A stretch of DNA of 64,000 bases, taken from Pseudomonadota bacterium (GTDB lineage: Bacteria > Cyanobacteriota > Vampirovibrionia > Obscuribacterales > Obscuribacteraceae). The stretch covers positions 92,006 through 156,005 of the forward strand of contig JAJPGY010000005.1 of assembly GCA_021325555.1 (NCBI GenBank), in the 5' to 3' direction. Under the pieces are notes generated by a model. That model saw nothing but the letters and a program-made list of their open reading frames with translations, did not search any database and was not told the DNA's origin. The translations under genes and the position numbers were made by a program. Below are positions 1-7,804 of this stretch, piece after piece. Position 1 is the first letter of the stretch. Each line of letters begins with the position of its first letter.

Positions 1-84
1 CTTCTGTGGCCCGAGGACTACTCGCCCGAGCGGCTCACTTATCCCGCACCTGTTAAAGCCCGTCCAGCACAGTCGACGGTCTGA
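1..84 (+). CDS. Possible C-terminal end of an unidentified protein
   Basis: An open frame runs from the first base to a TGA at 82-84 and encodes about 27 residues with the sequence WPEDYSPERLTYPAPVKARP near its middle. Composition is compatible with coding sequence, but the piece is too short to assign and could be a chance open frame at the window edge. Confidence 0.25.
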   Translation, partial: LLWPEDYSPERLTYPAPVKARPAQSTV

Positions 85-439
85 GCTGCTCCTTACAGGC
101 GGCGAGACCGGGCATCGCCAGTCGGAAGGCGGCATGTCGACCCGGGTGCCGCGCTCTATGCCGGGCAACGCCTGGCGGCCTTTTGCCCGAAACGCCAGCG
201 CTCGAGGCGAACACTGGAGCCATGGCGCCCGGCCGCGCTGCCTTTATGATCGCCAACCAGGCGTGATCCCGGCATGTATCTGAGGCGTGATCCGCCGGTG
301 CGCCTCTGGGATGAGCGCGCCCCGAAGTCGTTGCTTAGCGGTGCGGAAGATCCGGGATGGATACGCACAGCGGCTGATGTGCAACTGCCCGGCTTGCGAT
401 TTTATAGAAGAGATCGGACCTGCCATCGAGGAGGGACTC
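85..439. other. Intergenic stretch without a recognisable gene
   Basis: Several overlapping open frames exist on both strands, but none has a ribosome binding site or recognisable protein motif, and they shadow each other as usual for GC-rich DNA. No RNA gene or repeat was seen. Confidence 0.4.
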
Positions 440-865
440 ATGCAATCGCACATGCCGGCTGCGAAGGGCGGTTGGACCCCGGTAGCCGACCGAAACCCGT
501 ACAAGGACTTCTTCGAACGGAAGAAGCAGTCCTGGCGCCAATACAAGCAGTATCTCAAGGACAGCTTCCGGAGGATGCCCAGGTCCGAACAGGAGAAGCT
601 GATCAGGAAGTCCTGCACGGTCGTCACCGTCGGCTCGGCGGTCACGGTGACAAGTCTCGTCTACCGCGTGCTTCCGCTTGCCACCAGGCTCCTGGGTGTG
701 CCGCTCATTGTGGCTGGCGCATTTATTCTGGGCCGCAAGGTCGTGGGTCCACTGGCGGTTGCGCGCTACGGCAGGTATCTCAACAAGCCGGAGGCGAGCC
801 CGGGGAAAGAAGAGCCGGGCCGCGGGCAGAAGGCGATGCCGGGGCGTGGAGCGGCGCCCGCGTAG
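440..865 (+). CDS. Small membrane protein of unknown function (141 aa)
   Basis: The start at 440 was chosen because GAGGAGG lies a few bases before this ATG; the open frame extends further upstream without such a site. The protein has a charged N-terminal half rich in Lys, Arg and Tyr (around residues 20-50), then one or two hydrophobic segments around residues 52-95, and a Gly/Pro/Arg-rich tail. I do not recognise the family. The basic cytoplasmic part followed by a short membrane anchor resembles many small envelope proteins. The neighbour downstream is a damaged TPR gene, which gives no functional clue. Confidence 0.55.
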   Translation: MQSHMPAAKGGWTPVADRNPYKDFFERKKQSWRQYKQYLKDSFRRMPRSEQEKLIRKSCTVVTVGSAVTVTSLVYRVLPLATRLLGVPLIVAGAFILGRKVVGPLAVARYGRYLNKPEASPGKEEPGRGQKAMPGRGAAPA

Positions 866-1043
866 GTTTCGAGGGAAAAAACTATGAAGTAAAGAAGATA
901 CAAGTGTCCGTGATTATTCACGGAAGTGATACCAACAGACCGTCGACCTGAGCACGGTCGGTACCCCGACCACCAACGGCGAGCGAATTGCCTATGCTGA
1001 GGCCTGCCCGGCGCAAAATAACTTCAAAGCAGCGGACGAGTAG

Positions 1044-1535
1044 ATGAAGACGGTGATGGGCAGCACCACCGATCTCAAACAGATGTTCGCCCTCGGCGAC
1101 CTGGGCCTCATGATCAAGGACCTGCCGACCGCGGAGGAGGCGTACAAGAGGGCTGCCCTCATGCCCGGCGGCGAGGAGCGGGCCCGCCGCGGGCTGGGGC
1201 TGGTCGCCAAACAAAAGGAGGTGGCCAGGCAGGATCTGACCATGGCCGATGATCCGCCCAAGAAGGCCCAGATTAAGAGCTCGCTGGATAAGTATCGGGC
1301 GGCCATTTATGAGAACCCCAGGGTTCCGGAGGCCCGCCTGGGCTACGCCGTCGTCTTGCAGAAGGATAAACCGGAAAAGGCGAGCAATCTCAAGCAAGCG
1401 ATCACGCAGTACAAAGCGTTGCTGGACCTGGAGACGGAGCTTCCGCAGAAGGAGGCTAAGCGGATCAGCCGCAGGATAGCCGCGCTGCAGGAACGTGCTT
1501 ACAAATTGTCACAGAGGGAAAAGGGGTACTGCTGA
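1044..1535 (+). CDS. TPR protein fragment, probably the 3' part of a broken gene
   Basis: The 163-residue product has tetratricopeptide-like helices (for example ALGDLGLMIKDLPTAEEAY near the start and KYRAAIYENPRVPEARLGY in the middle). The ATG at 1044 follows directly on a TAG at 1041-1043. The same frame is open upstream of that TAG back to about 930 and reads like continuing protein ending NNFKAADE, so the TAG may be a nonsense mutation inside a longer TPR gene. A weak GGACGAG precedes the ATG, so independent translation of the 3' part is possible. Function unknown; TPRs normally mediate protein contacts. Confidence 0.5.
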   Translation: MKTVMGSTTDLKQMFALGDLGLMIKDLPTAEEAYKRAALMPGGEERARRGLGLVAKQKEVARQDLTMADDPPKKAQIKSSLDKYRAAIYENPRVPEARLGYAVVLQKDKPEKASNLKQAITQYKALLDLETELPQKEAKRISRRIAALQERAYKLSQREKGYC

Positions 1536-1695
1536 CGACCGGGTCCGCGACCGGCAGGCCAGGCCTGGCGCACCTTTGCGCGTGCGGGTGGCCTGGCGCA
1601 ATGTACTATGTGATTGTCTGCTCTCAGAACCGGCCATCTCTCAAGGCGAATAATCGCCTATCCTGAATCAGGCTGCTCAGTGGGGGAAGGAAACT

Positions 1696-3993
1696 ATGCG
1701 ATACAGGCGTCTGTGGATTGGGCTTTTGCTGGTCGTGCTGCTGTCGTTTGCGGTGCTCGGCTATTACGGAAGGGAGATTTACGCGCAGGCGCCGCCGGTT
1801 CCGGAGACCGTTCGCGTGGAAAATGGCGAGACGCTTTTCACCGGGCAGGACATCCGGGACGGTCAGAACGTATGGCAATCCATGGGCGGGCAGGAGGTCG
1901 GCTCCATCTGGGGCCACGGCGCCTACGTGGCGCCCGACTGGTCGGCAGACTTCCTGCACAGGGAAGCTGTGTGGCTCATCGAGCGGTGGTCAAAGGCCGA
2001 TTACAAGAGCAGCTTCTCGAACCTGAACCCGGAGCAGCAGGCGGTGCTCAGGGCACGGGCGACGGAGGCGCTCAGGAAGAACACCTACGATGAGCGCACG
2101 GGGACGCTCACGCTCTCGGCCGAGCGGGCGCAGGCGGTCAAGGCGGTGTTCGCTCATTACGCGGGACTGTTCGGAGACGATCCGTCCCTGGCCCGCCTGA
2201 GGGACGCGTATGCGATCCCGACCAGGGCCATTCGCGATCCGGACCGCATGGGTAAGATGAACGCCTTTTTCTTCTGGGCGTCGTGGGCCTGCTCCACGGA
2301 GAGGCCGGGCAGCAGGGTGACCTACACTAATAACTGGCCCTCGGAGTCGCTGGTCGGCAACCAGCCGAGCGGGCAGATTGTGGTCTGGTCGGTTATCAGC
2401 TTTGTCTTGCTGCTGGCGGGCATAGGGGCTCTGTCCTGGTATTTCGCCGCCCAGCGCGGCCGCCCGATCGAGGAGCATGAGGTGCCGGACAGCGATCCTT
2501 TGCTCGCGCTCAAGCCGACGCCCTCGATGAAGGCGACCCGCAAGTACTTCTGGGTGGCCGGCGCCCTCTCCGTGGCGCAGGTGGGGCTTGGGGCTCTAAC
2601 GGCGCACTATGGCGTGGAGGGATCCGGCTTTTACGGCATCCCGCTTGCCGACTGGCTTCCCTATGCGGTGACCAGAACCTGGCATACCCAGCTGGGCATT
2701 TTCTGGATTGCCACCGCCTGGCTGGCCACCGGTTTGTTCATGGCCCCGGCCATATCCGGCTATGAGCCCAAATTTCAGCGCGCCGGCGTCAATCTCCTCT
2801 TCCTCTGCCTTCTGATCATCGTCGTCGGCTCGATGGCCGGTCAGTGGCTGGGCGTCATGCAAAGGCTGGCGCTGGAGACCAACTTCTGGTTCGGCCATCA
2901 GGGTTACGAGTACGTCGACCTCGGGCGCTTCTGGCAGATCTTCCTTACGGTGGGCTTGTTCCTCTGGCTGGGCTTGATGACCAGGGCCTTGCTGCCGGCG
3001 CTCAAGGCGCCGTCGGAGAACCGGAGCCTGCTCAGCCTGTTCGGCATCTCCTCGCTGGCCATCGCGGTGTTCTATGCGGCGGGGCTCATGTGGGGCCGGC
3101 AGACGAACCTGGCCATTGCCGAATACTGGCGGTGGTGGGTGGTGCACCTTTGGGTGGAGGGATTTTTCGAGGTCTTCGCCACCGTGGTCATCGCCTTCCT
3201 GTTCACCAGGATGGGGCTGCTGCGCACGGCAACCGCCACCGCCAGCGTGCTTTTCTCAACGATTGTCTTCCTTACCGGCGGCATAATCGGCACCTTCCAT
3301 CATCTCTATTTCACGGGAACACCGATGGCGGTGCTGGCCCTGGGCGCCACGTTCAGCGCGCTGGAGGTGGTGCCGCTGGTGCTGATCGGGTTCGAGGCCT
3401 ACGAGAACTTGACCTTGAGCCGCGCCAAGCAGTGGGTCGCCGCCTACAAGTGGCCGATCTACTTTTTCGTGGCCGTGGCGTTCTGGAACTTTGTCGGCGC
3501 GGGGCTCTTTGGTTTTCTGATCAACGCGCCGATCGCGCTTTATTACATGCAGGGGCTGAACACCACCCCCGTTCACGGGCACACGGCCCTGTTCGGCGTG
3601 TACGGGATGCTGGCGATCGGCCTCATGCTTTTCTGCATGAAGGGGCTGGCCTCTCACAAGGTCTGGCGAACCGGCGCCCTCTCTTACTGTTTCTGGGCCA
3701 CCAACATCGGGCTCGGGCTGATGGTGCTTCTCAGCCTGCTGCCGGTCGGACTGCTGCAGACCTGGGCGAGCGTGGAGCACGGCATGTGGTATGCCCGATC
3801 GGCGGAATTCCTCCAGACCGGGACCATGAATACGCTGCGCTGGCTGCGCGTGGCCGGTGACACCATATTCGCCACCGGCTTCCTGGCGCTCGGCTGGTTC
3901 GTTCTCGGTCTGAAAACCGGCTGGTCAGTCAAGCCGCAAACCGATGAGATCATCGCTCGCCAGCGAATGCTCGCCACCGAGCACCGCTCCTGA
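1696..3993 (+). CDS. norZ: Quinol-dependent nitric oxide reductase (qNOR)
   Basis: This single-subunit membrane enzyme reduces 2 NO to N2O with electrons from quinol. The 765 residues match the usual qNOR length. An N-terminal membrane anchor (about residues 7-27) is followed by the soluble cytochrome-c-like domain without a haem c motif (it starts near GETLFTGQDIRDGQNVWQS) and then the NorB-type haem-copper-oxidase core. Core landmarks are WHTQLGIFWIATAW, the WWVVHLWVEGFFEVFA segment with haem/FeB-side His and Glu, the GTFHHLYFTGTP His pair, and TPVHGHTALFGVYG. GGAAGGAAAC precedes the ATG. It stands alone before a convergent TPR gene and works with the nitrate reductase operon downstream, either in denitrification or in NO detoxification. 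No nitrite reductase gene is visible here. Confidence 0.96.
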   Translation: MRYRRLWIGLLLVVLLSFAVLGYYGREIYAQAPPVPETVRVENGETLFTGQDIRDGQNVWQSMGGQEVGSIWGHGAYVAPDWSADFLHREAVWLIERWSKADYKSSFSNLNPEQQAVLRARATEALRKNTYDERTGTLTLSAERAQAVKAVFAHYAGLFGDDPSLARLRDAYAIPTRAIRDPDRMGKMNAFFFWASWACSTERPGSRVTYTNNWPSESLVGNQPSGQIVVWSVISFVLLLAGIGALSWYFAAQRGRPIEEHEVPDSDPLLALKPTPSMKATRKYFWVAGALSVAQVGLGALTAHYGVEGSGFYGIPLADWLPYAVTRTWHTQLGIFWIATAWLATGLFMAPAISGYEPKFQRAGVNLLFLCLLIIVVGSMAGQWLGVMQRLALETNFWFGHQGYEYVDLGRFWQIFLTVGLFLWLGLMTRALLPALKAPSENRSLLSLFGISSLAIAVFYAAGLMWGRQTNLAIAEYWRWWVVHLWVEGFFEVFATVVIAFLFTRMGLLRTATATASVLFSTIVFLTGGIIGTFHHLYFTGTPMAVLALGATFSALEVVPLVLIGFEAYENLTLSRAKQWVAAYKWPIYFFVAVAFWNFVGAGLFGFLINAPIALYYMQGLNTTPVHGHTALFGVYGMLAIGLMLFCMKGLASHKVWRTGALSYCFWATNIGLGLMVLLSLLPVGLLQTWASVEHGMWYARSAEFLQTGTMNTLRWLRVAGDTIFATGFLALGWFVLGLKTGWSVKPQTDEIIARQRMLATEHRS

Positions 3994-4005
3994 GCGCACA
4001 TCCGC

Positions 4006-4776
4006 TTAAACGTCGTACGTGGCGAGGTAGCGGCCTATGGTGCGGACCTCGGCTAAGCACTCTTCAGCTTGTTCGCCATCGCCGGTCTCCTGCAAGCACC
4101 TGGCGAGCTTGTCCAGAACCAGCGCCCTCAGCGGGTGATGCGGGCCGATGAGCGGCTCGAGTATGTCGCGCGCTCGATCGAGCAGCTCCTGGCACTCGCT
4201 GCGCTTGCCCTGCAGGAAACGCAGCCTGGCGAGCTTGAGAAGGCACCGGCCGTACCAGTAGCTCCTGCTCCCCAGATTCCACTCGAAGAGATCGAGCGCC
4301 GAGCGGACCAAGGTCTCCGCCCCATCCAGATTGCCGCTATCCAGCTCCACGTCTGCTGCCCCCATCAGGCTCTTGGCCGCCGCGGCCTTGTCGCCCGACT
4401 CCTGCAGTCCGTTGATGCATTGCTGGTAAAGCGAGTGTGCCTCCGACAGCTTGCCCTGCAGCCTGTAAACTTCGGCCAGATGGCGGGTGTCCGACCAGCG
4501 GTCGCTGCCGCGCAGCAGTTGCCTGGCCAGCTCACTGGCTGCCCGGAATGCCAGTTCAGCCTGCCGGTATCTCTGGGTGCAGGTGTATATCTTCCCCGCC
4601 AGATGATACAGTCTGTGAAGATCGATGCCATCAAAAATGGTGCGCGCCATTTCCATCTCCTGGAATGCCGCTTCGATGTTGCGCAGCGCCGCATGATAAT
4701 CGCCGCTTTTCAGGGCCATCTCCGCCACGCGGAGATGCCCTCTACAGCGAGATTGCAACTCGGACGGTGAAATCAA
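4006..4776 (-). CDS. TPR-repeat protein, kinesin-light-chain type
   Basis: The 256-residue protein is built almost entirely of TPR-like helical pairs (examples: KIYTCTQRYRQAELAFRAAS, AEVYRLQGKLSEAHSLYQQ, LARLRFLQGKRSECQELLD). It has no signal peptide or membrane segment, so it is probably a cytoplasmic scaffold. The start is a TTG preceded by GAGGAG at good spacing. It lies convergent with norZ, with a 12-bp gap. Related KLC-type TPR proteins are encoded at 34640-35029 and 35375-36382, so this family is expanded in the region. Client proteins are unknown. Confidence 0.8.
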   Translation of the reverse strand: MISPSELQSRCRGHLRVAEMALKSGDYHAALRNIEAAFQEMEMARTIFDGIDLHRLYHLAGKIYTCTQRYRQAELAFRAASELARQLLRGSDRWSDTRHLAEVYRLQGKLSEAHSLYQQCINGLQESGDKAAAAKSLMGAADVELDSGNLDGAETLVRSALDLFEWNLGSRSYWYGRCLLKLARLRFLQGKRSECQELLDRARDILEPLIGPHHPLRALVLDKLARCLQETGDGEQAEECLAEVRTIGRYLATYDV

Positions 4777-4971
4777 GGTGGGTTCTCCTCGTTTGGGGAC
4801 GCGACGCCTTCCGCAGCGCAGCGGGCACCGCGCCTGGTGGCGCCGTCATCCATGCTGGGCCAGGCAAATTCCAGGTTAAACGAGTGTCTTCATCCTGGAA
4901 CCTCATGTTCCTTATTGTGGCAAGCGCCGCAGACCGGCGCCTCAACCGCCGGAATGAATGTGTAGGAACGG

Positions 4972-6132
4972 TCACGATTCTTCTTCGGTGCTCTCGTGCG
5001 ACGAGCCGAGCACCGACCATTCGGCCGGCATGCTGACCGGCATTCGGCGGTTTCCCCAGCTCCCCTTGCGCTCGCCGAACACGCCCGGAATAACGGTGTG
5101 GCAGGTCGAGCAGCGATTGCGGTTCAGGCGATAGGCGCCGATGGAGTATCCCTTGCGCTCGATCACGCATTCTCCGCAGCCGGGACAATAGGTGGATTGG
5201 CCTTTGCGGTTCGGAACGTTTCCCGAATAGACATACTTCAGCCCCGCGGCCAGCGCCTGCTCACGAGCTCTCGCCAGCGTCGCCTGCGGTGTGCAGGGTT
5301 TGTCCGGCAGGCGATACGCCGGATGGAAGGCCGTGAAGTGGACAGGGACATCCGTCCCCAGGTTGCTGGCGATCCACCGGCACATCTGCTCGACCTCTTC
5401 CGGGCTGTCGTTCTCGCCGGGGATCATCAGGTTGGTGATCTCCAGCCATACGTTCGTCTTATGCCGGATCCACTGCAGGGTCTCCAGCACCGGCTCGAGA
5501 TGCGACAGGGTGAGGCGCCTGTAGAAGCCTTCCGTAAACCCTTTCAGGTCGACGTTGGCGGCGTCCATCACCGAGAGGAGCTCTGACCTCGCCTCGCCGG
5601 TAATATAGCCGGCCGTCACGGCGACGGTCTTTATGCCGCGATCCTGGCAAGCCCTGGCGGTGTCGATGGCGTACTCGGTCCAGATTACCGGGTCGTTGTA
5701 CGTGAATGCCACGCTGTGACACTTCAGGTTGTCGGCCATCTCCGCGATTGTTTCGGGGGATGCTTTCTCGCTCAGGTCCTCGACTTCGCGGGACTTGCTG
5801 ATCGACCAGTTCTGGCAGAACTGGCAGCCCAGGTTGCAGCCGGCCGTCCCGAAGGAGAGCACGCTGGTGCCGGGCAGGAAATGGTTGAGCGGCTTCTTCT
5901 CAATCGGATCGACGCAAAAGCCGGTGCTCAGCCCGTAGGTCGTGAGGATCATCCGCCCGCCCTGGTTCTGCCTGACGAAACAAAAGCCCCTGTCCCCGTC
6001 TTTGAGCAGGCAGAAGCGCGGGCAGAGATCACATTGAATGCGCCGCCCGCCTTCGACCGCATGCCACCACCGCCCGGGCAGCCGCCCGATCAGCTTCTCT
6101 CGATTATTGAGACTGACTTCGTGATTGAGCAT
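4972..6132 (-). CDS. amrS: AmmeMemoRadiSam-type radical SAM enzyme (PflA/AmrS-like)
   Basis: A pyruvate-formate-lyase-activase-like radical SAM protein. The radical SAM cluster motif CNLGCQFC gives Cys99, Cys103 and Cys106 from this start. An N-terminal Cys group (residues 34, 37 and 41, in QCDLCPRFC) and a C-terminal group (CPGCGEC and CSTCH) suggest extra metal sites. The family is known from three-gene AmmeMemoRadiSam loci with AMMECR1 and Memo proteins, but neither partner is nearby. I prefer the ATG at 6132 because AAGGTGAGG precedes it; a GTG at 6159 would add nine residues. The C-terminal extension rich in Ser and Glu is not typical of the core family. The substrate is unknown. Confidence 0.85.
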   Translation of the reverse strand: MLNHEVSLNNREKLIGRLPGRWWHAVEGGRRIQCDLCPRFCLLKDGDRGFCFVRQNQGGRMILTTYGLSTGFCVDPIEKKPLNHFLPGTSVLSFGTAGCNLGCQFCQNWSISKSREVEDLSEKASPETIAEMADNLKCHSVAFTYNDPVIWTEYAIDTARACQDRGIKTVAVTAGYITGEARSELLSVMDAANVDLKGFTEGFYRRLTLSHLEPVLETLQWIRHKTNVWLEITNLMIPGENDSPEEVEQMCRWIASNLGTDVPVHFTAFHPAYRLPDKPCTPQATLARAREQALAAGLKYVYSGNVPNRKGQSTYCPGCGECVIERKGYSIGAYRLNRNRCSTCHTVIPGVFGERKGSWGNRRMPVSMPAEWSVLGSSHESTEEES

Positions 6133-6319
6133 TGTCCTCACCTTCTTCGCCGGCGTCACGGTTCAAGACTGATCCGCGCGCCAGGTACGCCGCATCCGGG
6201 CGGAGCATCTATTTACGATCTTGTATGGAGAGTGTGAAATTGTCATGCACACTGGGACTGATCCCGGCCGGGCCGATGGCCTGAGCTTGATCTGGCCGCG
6301 GGCATGCTGCCGGCGCCAA

Positions 6320-6337
6320 TTCATCCGAAAGGTCGAG
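6320..6337. promoter_or_regulatory. Candidate copy of the ATCATCC-N4-GGATGAT dyad (weak)
   Basis: TTCATCC GAAA GGTCGAG matches the recurring window dyad at 10 of 14 half-site positions. It lies 65 bp before the acyl-CoA dehydrogenase start and between divergent genes. The left half-site is good and the right one degraded. Confidence 0.4.
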
Positions 6338-6402
6338 TGAGGAACTCCCGGTAACCGACTAAGATCCGATCTGAGTGGCGGGCAACCGGAGGAGGACTCT
6401 TT

Positions 6403-7572
6403 ATGGTTGGTTTTGAGCTCAGCGACGAGCAGCGTCAGATTCAACAGTTAGCCCGCCAGTTCGCGGAAAGGGAGATAGCGCCGAAAGCCGCCCATCACGA
6501 CGAGACCGGGGAGTTCCCGCGCGAGATCTGCCGCAAGGCGTGGGAGCAGGGGTTGATGAACACTCATATCCCGGAGCAGTACGGCGGCGCCGGTCTGGGC
6601 GTCTTCGACGGCTGTCTCATCGCCGAGGAGATCGCCAGCGCCTGCACCGGCATCGGCACGGCCATGGAGGCGAACAACCTGGCCGAGGCGCCGGTCATCG
6701 TCGCCGGCGACGATCGGCAGAAGAAACAATTCCTCACCCCGATGACCGAGGAGCTGCAGTTCGCCGCCTATTGCGTGACGGAGCCGGCGGCCGGCTCGGA
6801 CGTGGCCGGCATCAAGAGCCGGGCGAAACGTGTCGGCGACGATTATGTGCTCAACGGGCAGAAGATGTGGATAACCAATGGCGGTGTCGCGAGCTGGTAC
6901 TACGTCCTGGCCTACACCGACCCGGATAAGGGGCACGACGGCATGTCGGCGTTCCTGGTGCCGAAGGACACGCCCGGGATCGAGGTCGGCAAAAAGGAGT
7001 TCAACATGGGCCAGCGGGCCTCCGACACCCGGGCGGTGACATTTGTCGACGTGAAGGTGCCGGCAGCCAACCTCCTGGGTGCCGAGGGGCAGGGATTCAA
7101 GATCTCCATGGCCGCCTTCGACCACACGCGGCCCCTGGTCGCGGCGGCTGCGGTGGGATTAGCCCGGTGCGCGCTCAAGCACTCCCTGCAATACGCCGGC
7201 GAGCGCACGGCGTTCGGCAGCGCGATCGGTGACTTCCAGGCGGTCAGCTTCATGCTCGCCGACATGGCCAAGGATATAGATGCGGCCAGGCTGCTGTGCT
7301 GGCGGGCGGCGTGGCTGATCGATCAGGGCGTCCGCAACACCAAGGAGTCGTCCATGGCCAAAGCGTTCGCCGCCGACATGGCCATGCGCGTGGCCACCGA
7401 CGCCGTGCAGATCTTCGGCGGGTACGGCTATTCACGGGAGTATCCGGTGGAGAAGCTGATGCGCGACGCCAAGATATTCCAGATCTACGAGGGCACGAGC
7501 CAGATCCAGCGGGTAATCATCGCGCGGCACCTGCTGGCTGCTAAGGGCAAAACAGCTGTCCCCACAAAATAG
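6403..7572 (+). CDS. Acyl-CoA dehydrogenase
   Basis: A cytoplasmic flavoenzyme of 389 residues, the standard length, that oxidises acyl-CoA to enoyl-CoA and passes electrons to electron-transfer flavoprotein. Family signatures are visible: [16 protein letters not shown] for the FAD-binding region, [20 protein letters not shown], and the C-terminal [10 protein letters not shown] that carries the catalytic Glu in short/medium-chain enzymes. GGAGGAGG precedes the ATG. It is monocistronic here, with a dyad element 65 bp upstream, which suggests control with the anaerobic genes. Chain-length preference cannot be read from the sequence; branched-chain or short-chain acyl-CoA is plausible. Confidence 0.95.
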   Translation: MVGFELSDEQRQIQQLARQFAEREIAPKAAHHDETGEFPREICRKAWEQGLMNTHIPEQYGGAGLGVFDGCLIAEEIASACTGIGTAMEANNLAEAPVIVAGDDRQKKQFLTPMTEELQFAAYCVTEPAAGSDVAGIKSRAKRVGDDYVLNGQKMWITNGGVASWYYVLAYTDPDKGHDGMSAFLVPKDTPGIEVGKKEFNMGQRASDTRAVTFVDVKVPAANLLGAEGQGFKISMAAFDHTRPLVAAAAVGLARCALKHSLQYAGERTAFGSAIGDFQAVSFMLADMAKDIDAARLLCWRAAWLIDQGVRNTKESSMAKAFAADMAMRVATDAVQIFGGYGYSREYPVEKLMRDAKIFQIYEGTSQIQRVIIARHLLAAKGKTAVPTK

Positions 7573-7626
7573 ATCCGAGGCGCGAGCGCCTGCCCTGCGG
7601 GCTGATTGGCCGCCCTGCTGCGGAGA

Positions 7627-7644
7627 ATCGTCCTTAAGGATGAT
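7627..7644. promoter_or_regulatory. ATCATCC-N4-GGATGAT dyad upstream of the nitrate reductase operon
   Basis: ATCGTCC TTAA GGATGAT matches the consensus at 13 of 14 half-site positions. It sits 160 bp upstream of the first gene of the operon, and a TAAACT about 20 bp downstream (7666-7671) could serve as a -10 element. The rest of the 230-bp gap after the acyl-CoA dehydrogenase shows no gene. Confidence 0.65.
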
Positions 7645-7804
7645 AACGGGCGCGAGGCTGGAGACTAAACTGGATATAAAGGTACATAAATCTGGAATGC
7701 CATACCTGTCGTGACACAGTTATTTGTTGGTACCGCCCCCGGTGACTCGTCGGCCGGCGTAGATTTTTCTGCGCAGCGCGATCGTCTAATGGCAGGTCTG
7801 TGAG

